Shown here: piece by piece, positions 47,801-56,178 of the stretch | Position numbering within the stretch: position 1 is the first letter of the stretch | How the letters are laid out: each line of letters opens with the position of its first letter | Assembly: GCA_963801195.1 (NCBI GenBank) | Contig: CAWDDX010000006.1 | Span: forward strand, 1-64,000 | DNA from: SZUA-36 sp963801195 | Lineage (GTDB): Bacteria; Pseudomonadota; Gammaproteobacteria; Xanthomonadales; SZUA-36 | DNA: 64,000 nucleotides | Direction: 5' to 3' | Position numbers and translations under genes: made by a program | Notes under the pieces: model-generated | The model's input: only the letters and a program-made list of their open reading frames with translations | What the model was told of the DNA's origin: nothing | Database searches by the model: none

Positions 47801-48364
47801 AACCTGGCGAAGACGGCAACCGATGCAGTCAGCGTTGGTGGCGATGTATGGGAGGTTGTATACACCATCACCGCTACCAATACAGGCGATGGCCCGGGTG
47901 TCTATGATCTCGCTGACACCATGTCACCGGGAACAGGTATCACACCGATCGTGGATGCCTCTTATCCTGCCCTGGCATATGTGGGTGGAGAGGTTCAGAC
48001 CGGTACCCTGACGCCGCCGCCATTGGTGAATGGGGATACGTGGGTCACCCTGGAAGGGCTTGAAGCACAGGCCAGTGAAAGCTGGACCATTACGGCCAGG
48101 TTCACGGTAGACGTTCCCACATTGCAATCGTCTCCAGGCAATGCCGATTGCGACCTTTTGGACGGGGAACAGGGTACGGGTTTCTTCAACTATGTTGAAG
48201 GTAGCGCGACGGATATCGACTTTAGCGACAATGAAGCTTGTGTCCCGTATCTGCTGCCTTCAGTGGCCGTTCCGTCCAATAATCCGCTTGCGTTGTTCTT
48301 GCTGACGATGCTGCTGCTGGCCACCGGCTGGTACTTCAGACCGGCAGCCATGCGCAGGTTCTAA
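41882..48364 (+). CDS. giant secreted repeat protein with C-terminal anchor
   Basis: A protein of about 2160 residues. Start ATG 41882 is chosen because of the strong upstream GAGGGGAG and because a signal peptide (FIFCSFLFGLLASSQVVAQ) follows. After a 230-residue N-terminal domain come eight diverged beta-rich modules (each begins like SITIVKNTLGGDG and ends CTFTNT, resembling SpaA/prealbumin-like folds). Then five tandem 92-residue modules (TLTLIKDPTNDDGG ... CTITNDD), three 146-residue DUF11-like modules (INLAKTVNGGATL ... DNDTCTGLGDP) and one diverged module. The C-terminus (VPSNNPLALFLLTML then WYFRPAAMRRF) has the motif, helix and basic-cluster layout of IPTL/PEP-CTERM-type sorting signals. 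It is probably a long cell-surface stalk or adhesin. It is Asp-rich and may bind Ca2+. Confidence 0.85.
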   Translation: MRSVKRNTPTAWKAISNRFIFCSFLFGLLASSQVVAQTTSLPEYFCADDIKNVGSCTANEVSLSGVTNVQVTDLAGNPLTACYDGQLVKIANLEAQLDNNTGQRWDITFWIGRYGNDPRTPAGNDPTACAVTTLPQDGTGSPYISNDDGDSCWDFAIPPAPVDLVFSDNAATFECRDSNNDGIADLQVLTTWQQNVSFVCGAGDAVPPYDITDPVFQGGSPSKCDITLLDTVPLVATASLTVTKISQGDVSTFDFTGTGFPAGSVFESFTLDTTAPTPGQDSLSDSVIPLVDPINGDTFTINETPVPANWNLINATCSNGDDPRTGVTLNPGDDVTCTFTDAKDGDITIVKNTIGGDATFTFTNTLPAPDSPSFNIFTTSGVGTFDTQVTPGTYTVTESTLSGWDLTGLICEEHDGIQNSTWDFDTRTATIVVEAGESINCAYENTKRGSLVLRKNTTPSSSDIFAFTHDLAGDVVPPSPFNLTAGVDENFLRVLPGSYTVTESEPTPGYYLEQIACQDGVGNVVDSTVDLVTRTATVNIDPGEEVDCQFLNVALGSVTIVKELSADGPASTTFDFISTDLGNFQLTPADSATPDSITFPDLVDGFYDMAEADPTASGWQLVSAMCDDGINLIDPDAPNPGMVHLQPAENVVCTFVNAPLGSSTIIKTSIGGDDTFTYTGTAQNGEINPMDGLSLTTVSGSVSQDFSYMLSPNGNPYTVTEDTVTPPGWVLTSIGCVEDGTQDTTVDILNATASINVDLAEAVTCTFTNTADATLVVQKSTVPSGLADAFTFTTDGVVNWETSGTTTAALADGQSDSQTGQPGIYSATETTLPGFTITDIECRGETLSTIQIGDGTPAFEDGDDYVDVTLAAGETVTCEFENTALGSIQVVKNTLGGDGSFMFSSPELGGFQLDTTGNTANTTFSNLLPGDYMIGEMVPPVGWDLTDLSCIGETGTTYSYTNPSVTVTLADGDNIICTFTNTERATLTLVKNLPNDNGGTATPADFQAYIDLSMVDWNTPVEIFPNTQYTASEDTLTGYAPGDWFNACAADGTVTALPGEDLTCEITNDDIAPQLTLVKSVTNNNGGNAQPDDFLLTVGGASVLSGVANAYDANTPLAINETQLTGYTFVSITGDPKCPAALGETVTLAPGDDITCTITNDDIAPQLTLIKSVSNNNGGNAQPDDFLLTVGGASVLSGVANAYDANTPLAINETQLPGYTFVSIAGDAKCPGVLGGTVTLDEGDDITCTITNDDIAPQLTLIKDPTNDDGGTAQPDDFQLTVGGLAVLSGVPTVVVSNAALTINETQLPGYAFVSITGDPKCPAVLGGTVTLDEGDDITCTITNDDTEATLTLIKDPTNDNGGNALPDDFLLTVGGASVQSGVAGAFTANTPLVINETQLTGYTFVSITGDAKCPAVLGGTVTLEPGDNITCTITNDDIAPQLTLIKDPTNDDGGTAAPDDFLLTVGGAGVLSGVANAYAANTPLAINETLLDGYTFVSIAGDPKCPAVLGGTVTLDEGDNIICTITNDDIPPAINLAKTVNGGATLEADGTYTVVYTITATNTGGTGSYDVVDAFSPGDGITLNTATAVYVAGTENSQTGSTAAYPNFVANEGLATGLNESWTVTANFTVDPAGLVPATASCDPGAPVINTGFYNAVSGSATDVDPTDNDTCTGLGDPIINLAKTVNGGATLELDGSYTVVYTITATNSGGPGSYDVVDAFSPGTGIALNTATAVYLAGSEDSQTGSTAAYPNFVTDEGLAAGLNESWTVTANFTVDPATLDPATASCDPGAPVINTGFYNAVSGSATDVDPTDNDTCTGLGDPIINLAKTVNGGATLELDGSYTVVYTITATNSGGPGSYDVVDAFSPGTGIALNTATAVYLAGSEDSQTGSTAAYPNFVTDEGLAAGLNESWTVTANFTVDPATLDPATASCDPGAPVINTGFYNAVSGSATDVDPTDNDTCTGLGDPIINLAKTATDAVSVGGDVWEVVYTITATNTGDGPGVYDLADTMSPGTGITPIVDASYPALAYVGGEVQTGTLTPPPLVNGDTWVTLEGLEAQASESWTITARFTVDVPTLQSSPGNADCDLLDGEQGTGFFNYVEGSATDIDFSDNEACVPYLLPSVAVPSNNPLALFLLTMLLLATGWYFRPAAMRRF
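45089..46468 (+). repeat. five tandem 276-bp units in the giant gene
   Basis: Unit boundaries (GAY ATC GCA CCN CAA CTG-type) fall at 45089, 45365, 45641, 45917 and 46193, ending 46468. The spacing is exactly 276 bp every time. The units are diverged but alignable without gaps at protein level (92 residues each). The first two are nearly identical over their first half. Confidence 0.9.
46903..47778 (+). repeat. perfect tandem duplication of 438 bp
   Basis: Units 46903-47340 and 47341-47778 read identically base for base as far as I can compare. Each encodes 146 residues. A diverged version of the same module precedes them (about 46469-46902). The identity implies very recent duplication, active gene conversion or an assembly artefact. 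Confidence 0.92.
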
Positions 48365-48387
48365 ATTAGTTTTACAAGTATGAAAAG

Positions 48388-48413
48388 AGGCCCGGGAAAC
48401 CGGGCCTTTTTTT
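48388..48413 (+). terminator. rho-independent terminator of the giant gene
   Basis: AGGCCCGG and CCGGGCCT form a GC-rich stem with a short loop, followed by a run of T (48406-48413). It lies 24 bases after the stop. It separates this gene from the cytochrome gene. Confidence 0.92.
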
Positions 48414-48724
48414 ATGGTGCGCCAGCCGCGAGATTGCCCGGCGAAGGCAACCAGGATCACGGCATGAGTAATCCCGCAGCCCGCCCGTTCCGGGAAATTG
48501 CAATGTTTGTGACCCATTTCCCTTAAGGTTTCCTTGAGCTTTTTCAGGTGACTTGAAAACGTATTATCGGGTCTTGACACGGCCCGGTGGTCTGACCCGT
48601 CGGAAACCTTGAGATATTTTTAATTTGTGTTCATTTATATATTAATAAAATCTAATTGACGGTATCGGTTGCGTTGTGTTCTTGTGTTATCGCAGAACTG
48701 GTTACTCATAAAAGGATTTTCAAA

Positions 48725-51583
48725 GTGAATATTGCAAGCCGGAAAGTACCCTGTACCAAGTCCCTCATGTCTGATCTTCCGCTTCAGTTTTTATTTCTTA
48801 TCGTGATGGTTTTTACCACGGTAAGTATTTATGCGGCAGACCCGTTTCACATCACGATCAAAAACGCTGAATACGATTCCACCAGGAATCAGCTGAAAGT
48901 CGAAGTGTCCCTGGGTAGCAAGGGGACAAGAACCGTGTCCCTCTTCAACGACAGGACCAACGAACTTCTGATTCGAAAAAGTGTACGTGGTAAAGACGTG
49001 CGTTTCACGGTCCGCAAACTTACGGGAAACGAAGTACCCTGCGAGGTAAGGGCCGAGTCTGAAGGATTATCAGATGTCAGTCCGGTTGCAAACTCCCCCG
49101 CCGATTGTGGCGTGGCCCCGCCACCTGCCAACACAGCCCCCGAATGCGCAATCCTTGCGCCGGCAGGCAATGTTTCCATTCAACTGGGTGACAGTGTGAA
49201 CTTTACCGGCCAGGCGAGTGACGCGGATGCCGGCGACACCCTGACCTACGCGTGGGATTTTGGTGGCGGCGCCGCAGTCAGCTCCACTGCGCTCAGCCCT
49301 GGTGCAATCACCTTCGACGTTGCCGCCGGTACCTTCACGACCCGGTTCACGGTCACCGATGCCGCTGGTGCGAGTTGCAGCAGACAACGCCAGGTCGAAG
49401 TGGTCGAACCACCACCACCGGTGAATACGCCACCCCAATGCGAGATTCTGGCGCCGGGAAGTGACGTTTCCATCGTCCTGGGCGACAGCGTGTACTTTGG
49501 TGGCCAGGCAAGTGACCCGGATGCCGGTGACACCCTGACTTACGAATGGGATTTTGGCGGAGGCGCAGACGTCAGGCCGACGGTACTCGAGCCCGGACCG
49601 GTCACATTTGATGTGACCAACGGATTGTTCGTCGCCCAGTTTATCGTCACGGATGCCGCGGGTGCGCGATGTACCCGCCAGCGTATGGTCGCCGTCGGCT
49701 CACCACCCGGCGAATTGCCGCCGAAAGTAGGCGAGCAGCCTGCGCCCGGAACCCCGGAAGCAGGTGATGGAGATCATGTGGTGCTGGCGTTCAACGACCT
49801 GGGTATGCATTGTGCAGACCTCGGATCCTATCCGTTCAGTATTCTGCCGCCGTTCAATACACTCAACGCACAGGTGGTGCGCAAGGGTAGTACAGCCGCC
49901 AACAGGCCGCTGATAATGAACGACACCATGGTTGCCCTGCAATACTCGGCCGCGTCAAATAAGAACGACCCGGTGGGTGCAGATTCGATCAACTCGACCA
50001 GCCAGAATTACCCGCCGGTTCCAGGCACCACCGCCGCAAACGCGATCATTCGCAAGACAGATTTCTGGGATCCGTTTGACGGTGCTAGCATCGTCGAGAT
50101 CCTGTTCCCCGGGTTGCACCCCGTGCCGGATGAAGGCTTGCAGACGCTGGCCAATTACGAACCGGGTAACGCCCATGGCCGTTACATGCCGGGTATCGAT
50201 GACCCTTACTACAATAACGATCCACAGGCTTTCAGCGGTTATGAACCATCCAAAACCTGGTTCACCGCCCAGGGTGTGCCGATGACGTCGATTGATGACA
50301 AGGGCCGCTTTAATTCCTATCCCCTCATGCGCGTCCAGGCGGTGGACCTGGTAAGCGGAAATGTTCTGGCGACTACGGATGGGGTAGCTCCGGTATCTAC
50401 GGAAGTTGATTGCCGCGACTGCCATGCGCTGGGCGAAGTCGGTGCAGACGCACTGGCACGCGCGGCCGGCCCGGATTTTGTTCCGGCAGCGACCAGCGAC
50501 CGTGTCGATGTCGAGGCCGCGGCCAAGCACAACATTCTCTCCCTGCACGACTATCAGCACGGGACAAGTTTCGTCACCGATAACCAACCGGTCCTCTGCG
50601 CGTCCTGCCACCGTTCCAATGCTCTGGCAGACGTCGGCGGACCGGGAGGTGTTGATGGTATCAGCAGTATGTCAGCTGTCATGCATGGCTTCCACGGACG
50701 CTTGCAGGTTGATGAATCCGGTCAGTTGATCAGGGATATTACGGGTGAACCCGTGTTAATCGACCCGCCCAACATGGCGGGCAGTGAATTACCGTTGATT
50801 CCGACAGGTGAAGGCATACCGATGGAGCAAAACTGCTTCAATTGTCACCCTGGCAAAATCACCCAGTGTTTCCGCGGCGCGATGTATACCGCCGGACAAA
50901 AATGTGATGATTGTCACGGAAATATGCTGGCGATGGGCGGAGAGTTTCCACTGCTGACCACCGGTGAGGCGCGTGAACCGTGGGCGAGTGAACCAAAGTG
51001 CAGTGCCTGCCACAGTGGCCATGGCAATGATCCGGTCGGGAACCTGGCCTATGATCCCAACGACCCGTCGGCCACGCCACTCGAACTGGCCAGTTCACGT
51101 TTTGCCGAAAATCCAGGCACGTTGTACCGCAACAGTCTCGACAACCATGCGGGTATCGCCTGTGAAGGCTGTCACGGCAGTCCCCACGCGATCTGGCCAA
51201 ACCGTGACCCCAACGCCAACGACAATGTCCCTGCGATCCAGTTGCAGGGTCATGCCGGGGTAATCAGGGAATGCACGGTTTGTCACGAGTCCAACAGCTT
51301 CCCGTACGGGACTCTGAATGGTCCGCACGGTATGCACCCGGTCAACGAACCGACCTGGATCAAGAGCAGGAGCGGACGCTTTCACGAGGACTTTGTCTGG
51401 AGCAACGGTGAAGACCAGTGCGCCGCGTGCCATGGCGCGGACCACCGTGGTACACGCCTGTCACGGGTTCCCGTCGACCGGGTGTTGAGAGATGAGGAAG
51501 GCGTCGTGCGTGCCACGGTCTCCGCCGGCGATATGATTACCTGCGGCCTGTGCCATAGCATTTCAAAGAGCTTTGAAGATTAA
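48725..51583 (+). CDS. secreted nonaheme cytochrome c with PKD-like domains
   Basis: About 952 residues from GTG 48725, which has AAGGA eight bases upstream; ATG 48767 is an alternative. The signal segment is FLFLIVMVFTTVSIYAAD. Order: a 90-residue beta domain, then two PKD/Ig-like repeats (SIQLGDSVNFTGQASDADAG and SIVLGDSVYFGGQASDPDAG). A conserved domain begins VVLAFNDLGMHCADLGSYPFS. Nine CxxCH hemes follow: CRDCH 50411, CASCH 50597, CFNCH 50832, CDDCH 50904, CSACH 50999, CEGCH 51161, CTVCH 51274, CAACH 51419 and CGLCH 51542. It is probably exported and may sit at the cell surface. An electron-transfer role is clear; the partner is not. It follows the giant repeat protein but has its own transcription unit. 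Confidence 0.9.
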   Translation: MNIASRKVPCTKSLMSDLPLQFLFLIVMVFTTVSIYAADPFHITIKNAEYDSTRNQLKVEVSLGSKGTRTVSLFNDRTNELLIRKSVRGKDVRFTVRKLTGNEVPCEVRAESEGLSDVSPVANSPADCGVAPPPANTAPECAILAPAGNVSIQLGDSVNFTGQASDADAGDTLTYAWDFGGGAAVSSTALSPGAITFDVAAGTFTTRFTVTDAAGASCSRQRQVEVVEPPPPVNTPPQCEILAPGSDVSIVLGDSVYFGGQASDPDAGDTLTYEWDFGGGADVRPTVLEPGPVTFDVTNGLFVAQFIVTDAAGARCTRQRMVAVGSPPGELPPKVGEQPAPGTPEAGDGDHVVLAFNDLGMHCADLGSYPFSILPPFNTLNAQVVRKGSTAANRPLIMNDTMVALQYSAASNKNDPVGADSINSTSQNYPPVPGTTAANAIIRKTDFWDPFDGASIVEILFPGLHPVPDEGLQTLANYEPGNAHGRYMPGIDDPYYNNDPQAFSGYEPSKTWFTAQGVPMTSIDDKGRFNSYPLMRVQAVDLVSGNVLATTDGVAPVSTEVDCRDCHALGEVGADALARAAGPDFVPAATSDRVDVEAAAKHNILSLHDYQHGTSFVTDNQPVLCASCHRSNALADVGGPGGVDGISSMSAVMHGFHGRLQVDESGQLIRDITGEPVLIDPPNMAGSELPLIPTGEGIPMEQNCFNCHPGKITQCFRGAMYTAGQKCDDCHGNMLAMGGEFPLLTTGEAREPWASEPKCSACHSGHGNDPVGNLAYDPNDPSATPLELASSRFAENPGTLYRNSLDNHAGIACEGCHGSPHAIWPNRDPNANDNVPAIQLQGHAGVIRECTVCHESNSFPYGTLNGPHGMHPVNEPTWIKSRSGRFHEDFVWSNGEDQCAACHGADHRGTRLSRVPVDRVLRDEEGVVRATVSAGDMITCGLCHSISKSFED

Positions 51584-51648
51584 CCCGGATCCTTGGTGAA
51601 TTATCCGGGTTGACCCGCATCAACTTAACCCCGGAGGTTTCTCCGGGG

Positions 51649-51675
51649 CAAAAAGAGGGGCCTTGACGGCCCCTT
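51649..51675 (-). terminator. terminator of the OmpW gene
   Basis: Read on the minus strand, AGGGGCC and GGCCCCT form a stem followed by CTTTTT. Two other hairpins (51582-51611 and the perfect CCCCGGAG/CTCCGGGG at 51629-51648) lie in the same convergent spacer and probably end the cytochrome transcript. Confidence 0.8.
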
Positions 51676-51700
51676 AATGTGGAGAAGTTGAATTAATGCA

Positions 51701-52312
51701 CTAAAACCTGAAACCGATGTGGCCGCCAACGATCCACGGATCGATCTGGACTTTGCCGAGGCTTGCATCGTCCACCCTGGCCTTTGTATCAATGTCCATA
51801 TAACGGACATCCAGGTTGAAAAACACGTTGTCGCTTACCAGCACATCGAAACCCGCCTGGCCCGCTATTCCCCAGCTATCGCCCAGGTTGAGATCGGAAC
51901 CTGTAAGCGGACCGGTTGTTTTTTCGCTGAAAAAGCTGGTGTAGTTGATGCCGAAACCGAGATAGGGCTGGAATTTTTCAGTAGGCCTGAAGTGATATTG
52001 CAGGCTCAGGGTAGGCGGCAATTGCTTGGTACTGCCGACTTTCGTCCCGTCCAGTAACTCGATGTCATGTTTGAACGGGTAGGCGGCAAGCAGTTCCAAT
52101 GCCCAGCAATCCGACATCATGTAGCTTAAATTGAAGGTCGCGCTGGTGGCTGACCCAACTGACACGACGTCATTGTTGTTCTGCGCAGGTTTGACGTAGG
52201 ATGCGCCAACCCGGACCAGCCAGTCGCCCGGTTCGAAAGCCAATGCCGAACCCGTAAAACCAAGACTCAGGACTATTCCTGCTAAAAGGGCTTTATTCAC
52301 TTTGGAATTCAT
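51701..52312 (-). CDS. ompW: OmpW-family outer membrane protein
   Basis: A 203-residue eight-stranded outer membrane barrel. It has a signal peptide (LLAGIVLSLGFTGSALA), then alternating strands. Typical OmpW phrases are GDWLVRVGASYVKP, LELLAAYPFKHDI, LPPTLSLQYHF, YLGFGINYTSFF and the terminal GGHIGFRF ending in Phe. OmpW proteins are thought to let small hydrophobic molecules pass. It is monocistronic, converging on the cytochrome gene. Confidence 0.93.
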   Translation of the reverse strand: MNSKVNKALLAGIVLSLGFTGSALAFEPGDWLVRVGASYVKPAQNNNDVVSVGSATSATFNLSYMMSDCWALELLAAYPFKHDIELLDGTKVGSTKQLPPTLSLQYHFRPTEKFQPYLGFGINYTSFFSEKTTGPLTGSDLNLGDSWGIAGQAGFDVLVSDNVFFNLDVRYMDIDTKARVDDASLGKVQIDPWIVGGHIGFRF

Positions 52313-52544
52313 ATTATTAAGCTCCAGTATTTATTGTTAACCCAGATCTGCATTGTAATAAATGCACATATCGGGCTGTTGACTTGTATCAAGAATATCT
52401 CACAATCAGTATCAAAATCCAACGCCATTTTGATCTTGTACCTCATGTCGCGGGGTGCAAAGTTTTTTTTCGGGGCAGCACTGGTTTTGCAATAGAATGG
52501 CAGACTTCACGGTCTCATCCAACGACCACACGACAAGGATGCTT

Positions 52545-53231
52545 ATGAAAAAATCAGCCATTGGATTTGTATTGTTTCTATTGTCGGGGCTTTTTACTGC
52601 CAGCGTAACAGCGGATGAGCGCGAGGACGTCCATGCCAGCGCGGACCAGGTGCAACCACTGCTGGCTGGAATGAAGGCGCCGGATTTTACTGTTCGGGAT
52701 GTTGAGAACCGGCCTTTCAAATTTGAACCCGGCGAGCAGTCCAAACCCATCGTATTGACGTTCTACCGTGGCGGATGGTGCCCCTACTGTAATTTGCACC
52801 TATCCGAATTGCGCACCGCTGAGAAGCAACTGAAAGACATGGGCTTCGATATCTGGTTTGTCAGTATGGATAAGCCGGAACGCTTGCTGGCCAGCCTGGA
52901 CGACCCGGAGATTGGATACACGATCTATTCGGATTCCTCACTGGATGCGACGCGGGCTTTCGGCCTGGCGTTCCGTGTGGATGACGCGCTGTATGAGAAG
53001 TACCTGGGCTACGGTATTGATCTTGAAAAAGCCTCGGGCGAAAACCACCATGTCCTGCCGGCGCCCGCCACCTTTATCATCGGCACAGATGGCGTCATCA
53101 ATTTTGCCTACATCAACCCGAATTACAAAGTTCGCTTACATCCGGATGTGCTGTTGGCGGCAGCCAAGGCTTATACCCAAGATGCTGACGATAGACTTGA
53201 AGCCAGGCGCAAGCAGGCGATGAATAAATGA
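52545..53231 (+). CDS. secreted peroxiredoxin-like (AhpC/TSA) protein
   Basis: About 228 residues from ATG 52545 (ACAAGGA six bases upstream). The signal peptide (AIGFVLFLLSGLFTASVTA) indicates periplasmic location. The thioredoxin-fold domain has the active site YRGGWCPYCNLHLSEL, with two cysteines in a CPYC arrangement. It therefore may act as a thiol oxidoreductase rather than a classical peroxidase (whose site is PxxxTxxC). The cis-Pro region LPAPATFIIG is present. The frame upstream to 52455 is not used. Confidence 0.85.
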   Translation: MKKSAIGFVLFLLSGLFTASVTADEREDVHASADQVQPLLAGMKAPDFTVRDVENRPFKFEPGEQSKPIVLTFYRGGWCPYCNLHLSELRTAEKQLKDMGFDIWFVSMDKPERLLASLDDPEIGYTIYSDSSLDATRAFGLAFRVDDALYEKYLGYGIDLEKASGENHHVLPAPATFIIGTDGVINFAYINPNYKVRLHPDVLLAAAKAYTQDADDRLEARRKQAMNK

Positions 53232-53371
53232 AAAACCGCCAGCGAGCGTCTCTCTCACAGGCACGCGACAAGCAATTACGCGATCTGATGCCGGGCTAAA
53301 ACACCCGTGCGCTGCGTTTGACTGGCAGGCTTGTCAGCAAGCCCGTACGTCTGCCCTCCGGGCAGGCATAA

Positions 53372-54605
53372 TCAGCAATCCGCAGGTGGTGTCAGGCGTT
53401 TTCGGGGTGGATCGAAAAACACCTCGGTGACCACCCGGGCCCGCGCCATCACGCGGCTCCATTTGAGTTCTTTCTGGTAGTAAATTTCAACCAGCAGTTC
53501 TTCGCCGGGTTGGCCATAGGGTGCCTCGAGTGTGGCCAGCGCGATGCTTGCCTTGGCCGAGGGGGACCAGGTTGCGGACGTTACCGTACCGATCTTCTTC
53601 TTTTTGCTTGTAAATACATATGAATCGCGGGCGGGTTTGTTGCCTTCGATATCCAGTTTGACCAGGTTATAACGATGGCCGTGTTGCTTTTGCGCCAGCA
53701 GCGCCTTGCGGCCATTGAATACGGGTTTGTTGAAATCGACCAGCCAGCCGAGCCCGAGTTCGAACGGCGAACGGGTATGACCGGTCCGTACGGTCGCATG
53801 TGCAGGCATGAATTCGTGACGTGCCTGTATAAAGCCCGCTTCCACGCGGAGCATCTGCAGTGCTTCATCACCCATGGCCTGTATGCCATGCAATTGACCG
53901 GCTGCAAACAAGCCGGTCCCACAAAACCACGGCATGCGTCGGGTCGATCCAGAGTTCATAACCGAGGTCACCGGTAAAACCGGTCCGGGATACCATCAGC
54001 TGGGTGTCTCCAAAAGGGAAATGCCTGATATCGAACAGCTTCATGCTCTCGACACCTTCCAGCCCCATTTTCTTCAGGGTCGCACAACTCGTCGGACCCT
54101 GGAACGCAAGCGCTGCAACGCCGTGGGTTTCATCGCTCACGGTCACGTCGAAGCCAATCGTATTGGTCAGTAACCAGTCGAGGTGGCGCTCCTGTGAGCA
54201 CAAGCGGTAATCGTCCTCGCCGAGGTGGAATATGGTGCCGTCGTCAATGACCTGGCCATCATCGGCACACCAGACGCTGTAGCCAACCCGGCCGGGCTTT
54301 ATCTTGCTGACATCGCGTGTTACCAGGCGGTTCAGGTACGGCAGGGCATCCTTTCCGCGGATGTGGTACTTGCTCATCGGTGTCAGGTCAAAAACCGTGC
54401 AGGCATTACGGCAGGCAAAATACTCCATCGCGGAACAGGTATAGGCGTGCGGAGACAGGTAGTCTGCCCAGCGTCCCCATTCTTTCAGGTGGTTCAATGG
54501 TTCCTGGCGCGTGTAGAACGGGCTTTGAAAGGCCTTGGTGAGGTAATGCGCCTTGGTTGAAAAATCAATCGCCTGCGATTTTTTGTCGGGGCTTACCTGG
54601 CTCAT
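53372..54605 (-). CDS. GcvT-like aminomethyltransferase-family protein (one frameshift)
   Basis: About 410 residues, a folate-binding GcvT/DmdA-type protein that would take a one-carbon group from a methylated substrate to tetrahydrofolate. Visible are AMEYFACRNACTVFDLTPMSKYHIRGKDA, PYLNRLVTRDVSKIKPGRVGYS, AFQGPTS and VSRTGFTGDLGYELW. An extra base near 53910 breaks the frame. Dropping it joins HAVVLWDRL to FAAGQLHGIQAMGDEALQMLRVEAGF, the family continuation. It is last in an operon with two FAD oxidoreductases (12 bases after the previous gene). The substrate is unknown; DmdA, sarcosine and betaine demethylation proteins are relatives. Confidence 0.85.
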
Positions 54606-54617
54606 GACTGTTTGTCC

Positions 54618-56178
54618 TCACGCATTTTTTGTACCCAGCACCGCACGTGCAGCATTGCGACCGGCGCTGCCCATCACGCCGCCACCGGGATGACTGCCCG
54701 CGCCACACAGGAAGAGTCCGTCAACCGGGCTGGCATATTGGGCGGAATGCGGCACGGGCCGCAACATCAGGAACTGGTCCATGGCCAGTTCGCCATGGTG
54801 CCAGTGACCGCCGTTGATACGGAATTCAGACTCGATATCCAGCGGTGTCAATAATTCCTCGTGGAGAATCCGGGAACGAATCCCCGGTGCATAAGCCGCG
54901 AGCACGTCGATGACCTTTTCCGTAAAAGCGGCCTTGTTTTCAGCCCAGCCCGCCTTCAGTTGATAAGGCGCATATTGCACTACTGCTGAGAGCACGTGTT
55001 TGCCTGGCGGCGCAAGGCTGTCGTCATGCAGGCTCGGCATGGTGATTTCCGCCACCGGGCCTGATCGAGTATTCACCATATTTTGAATGGTTGAAGGCGC
55101 GTTCCACGTACGCCATGTCCGGCGCGATCAGCAATCGATCAGCCAGCTGGTTCTGGTTCAGACCATTGAATTCCGGCAGCGCCGTCCAGAGCCAGGTGCA
55201 ACTTGGCTACGTTGCCGCGCATACGGATGTTCTTGAACACTGCGTGCGAAACCGGCTTCCAGGTTGCGGGCGCCGAACAAAGTCGAGAAAAGTCGTTTTC
55301 GGATCGGCGCCGGATATCACCGTGTCGGCGGCAATTTGCTCGCCATCCTGGCAGCTCGACACCCGATACACGGTCAGCCATCCATGAGGATCCGTGTGAC
55401 CTGCTCGAAGTCCGGATATGAGGCCGTTATATTTAAGTGCCGCAGTGGCCAGGGCTTCGCTGACCGCGCCCATGCCGCCTCTGGGTATCGCCAGGCCCTG
55501 CAAGCCACTGAGACGGTGTAGTGCGCAGAACACGCTGTTGTTGGAGCGCGGTCCCAGGTTTGAGCCCAGCACGCCGTCCATGCTCAGTGCGCCCTTGAGC
55601 AGGGGGCTTTCAAAATTCTCCTGCAGGACATCATAGATATTGATACCGGCAATGCGCAGAAATTCCCGCATATCATCCCTGCCCAGCATACGGACGTTCA
55701 GGGCCAGTTTTGCAAGGTTCATCCAGTCCCCGCGGTCGCTGGACCCTATCCTCGGCGGAATGCGGTTGTTCAGACGGTTGAGAATGCCGGCAAAGCGGCT
55801 CATAAACCGCCGGTACTCCTTCATGGCGCTGCGGTCTTTATCGCTGATATTGGCGCCCTGCAGTAAATCTCCGGAAATCCGCAGGTGGTTACCATCCTTC
55901 GCCAAGGCCGTGGTCTGCACATCGGTTTGTGAAAAGGACAGGCCTGCCGAATCCAGCGCCAATTCCTTGCGTACGTTCCTGTCCAGCATGTAGAGCAGGT
56001 GTGCGCCGGCCGAGACCTTGAAGCCGGGCGCGAATTCCCGTGTGACGGCGGCCCCGCCAATCCGCGCAGCGGCTTCCAGCACGGTAACCGTTTTGCCCGC
56101 TTTGGCGAGGTAAGCGGCGCATACCAGTCCGTTGTGCCCGGCGCCGATGATTACCACCTGGTTTTTTGTGTCAGTCAT
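54618..56178 (-). CDS. phytoene-dehydrogenase-like FAD oxidoreductase (heavily frameshifted)
   Basis: An NAD(P)/FAD-dependent oxidoreductase of the phytoene desaturase/CrtI superfamily, paralogous to the next gene upstream. The start ATG 56178 lies inside the end of that gene (ATGACTGA overlap). The N-terminal FAD site is VVIIGAGHNGLVCAAYLAKAG; also visible are RIGGAAVTREFAPGF and LQGLAIPRGGMGAVSEAL. Between about 55050 and 55420 the frame changes at least six times, each change consistent with one surplus base. The pieces assemble to EQVTRILMD, RVSGVEL, QDGEQIAADTVISGADP, GARNLEAGF and HAVFKNIRMRGNVAKLHLAL. The C-terminus (SHPGGGVMGSAGRNAARAVL) is intact. It looks like a local stretch of poor consensus. 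Confidence 0.82.
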
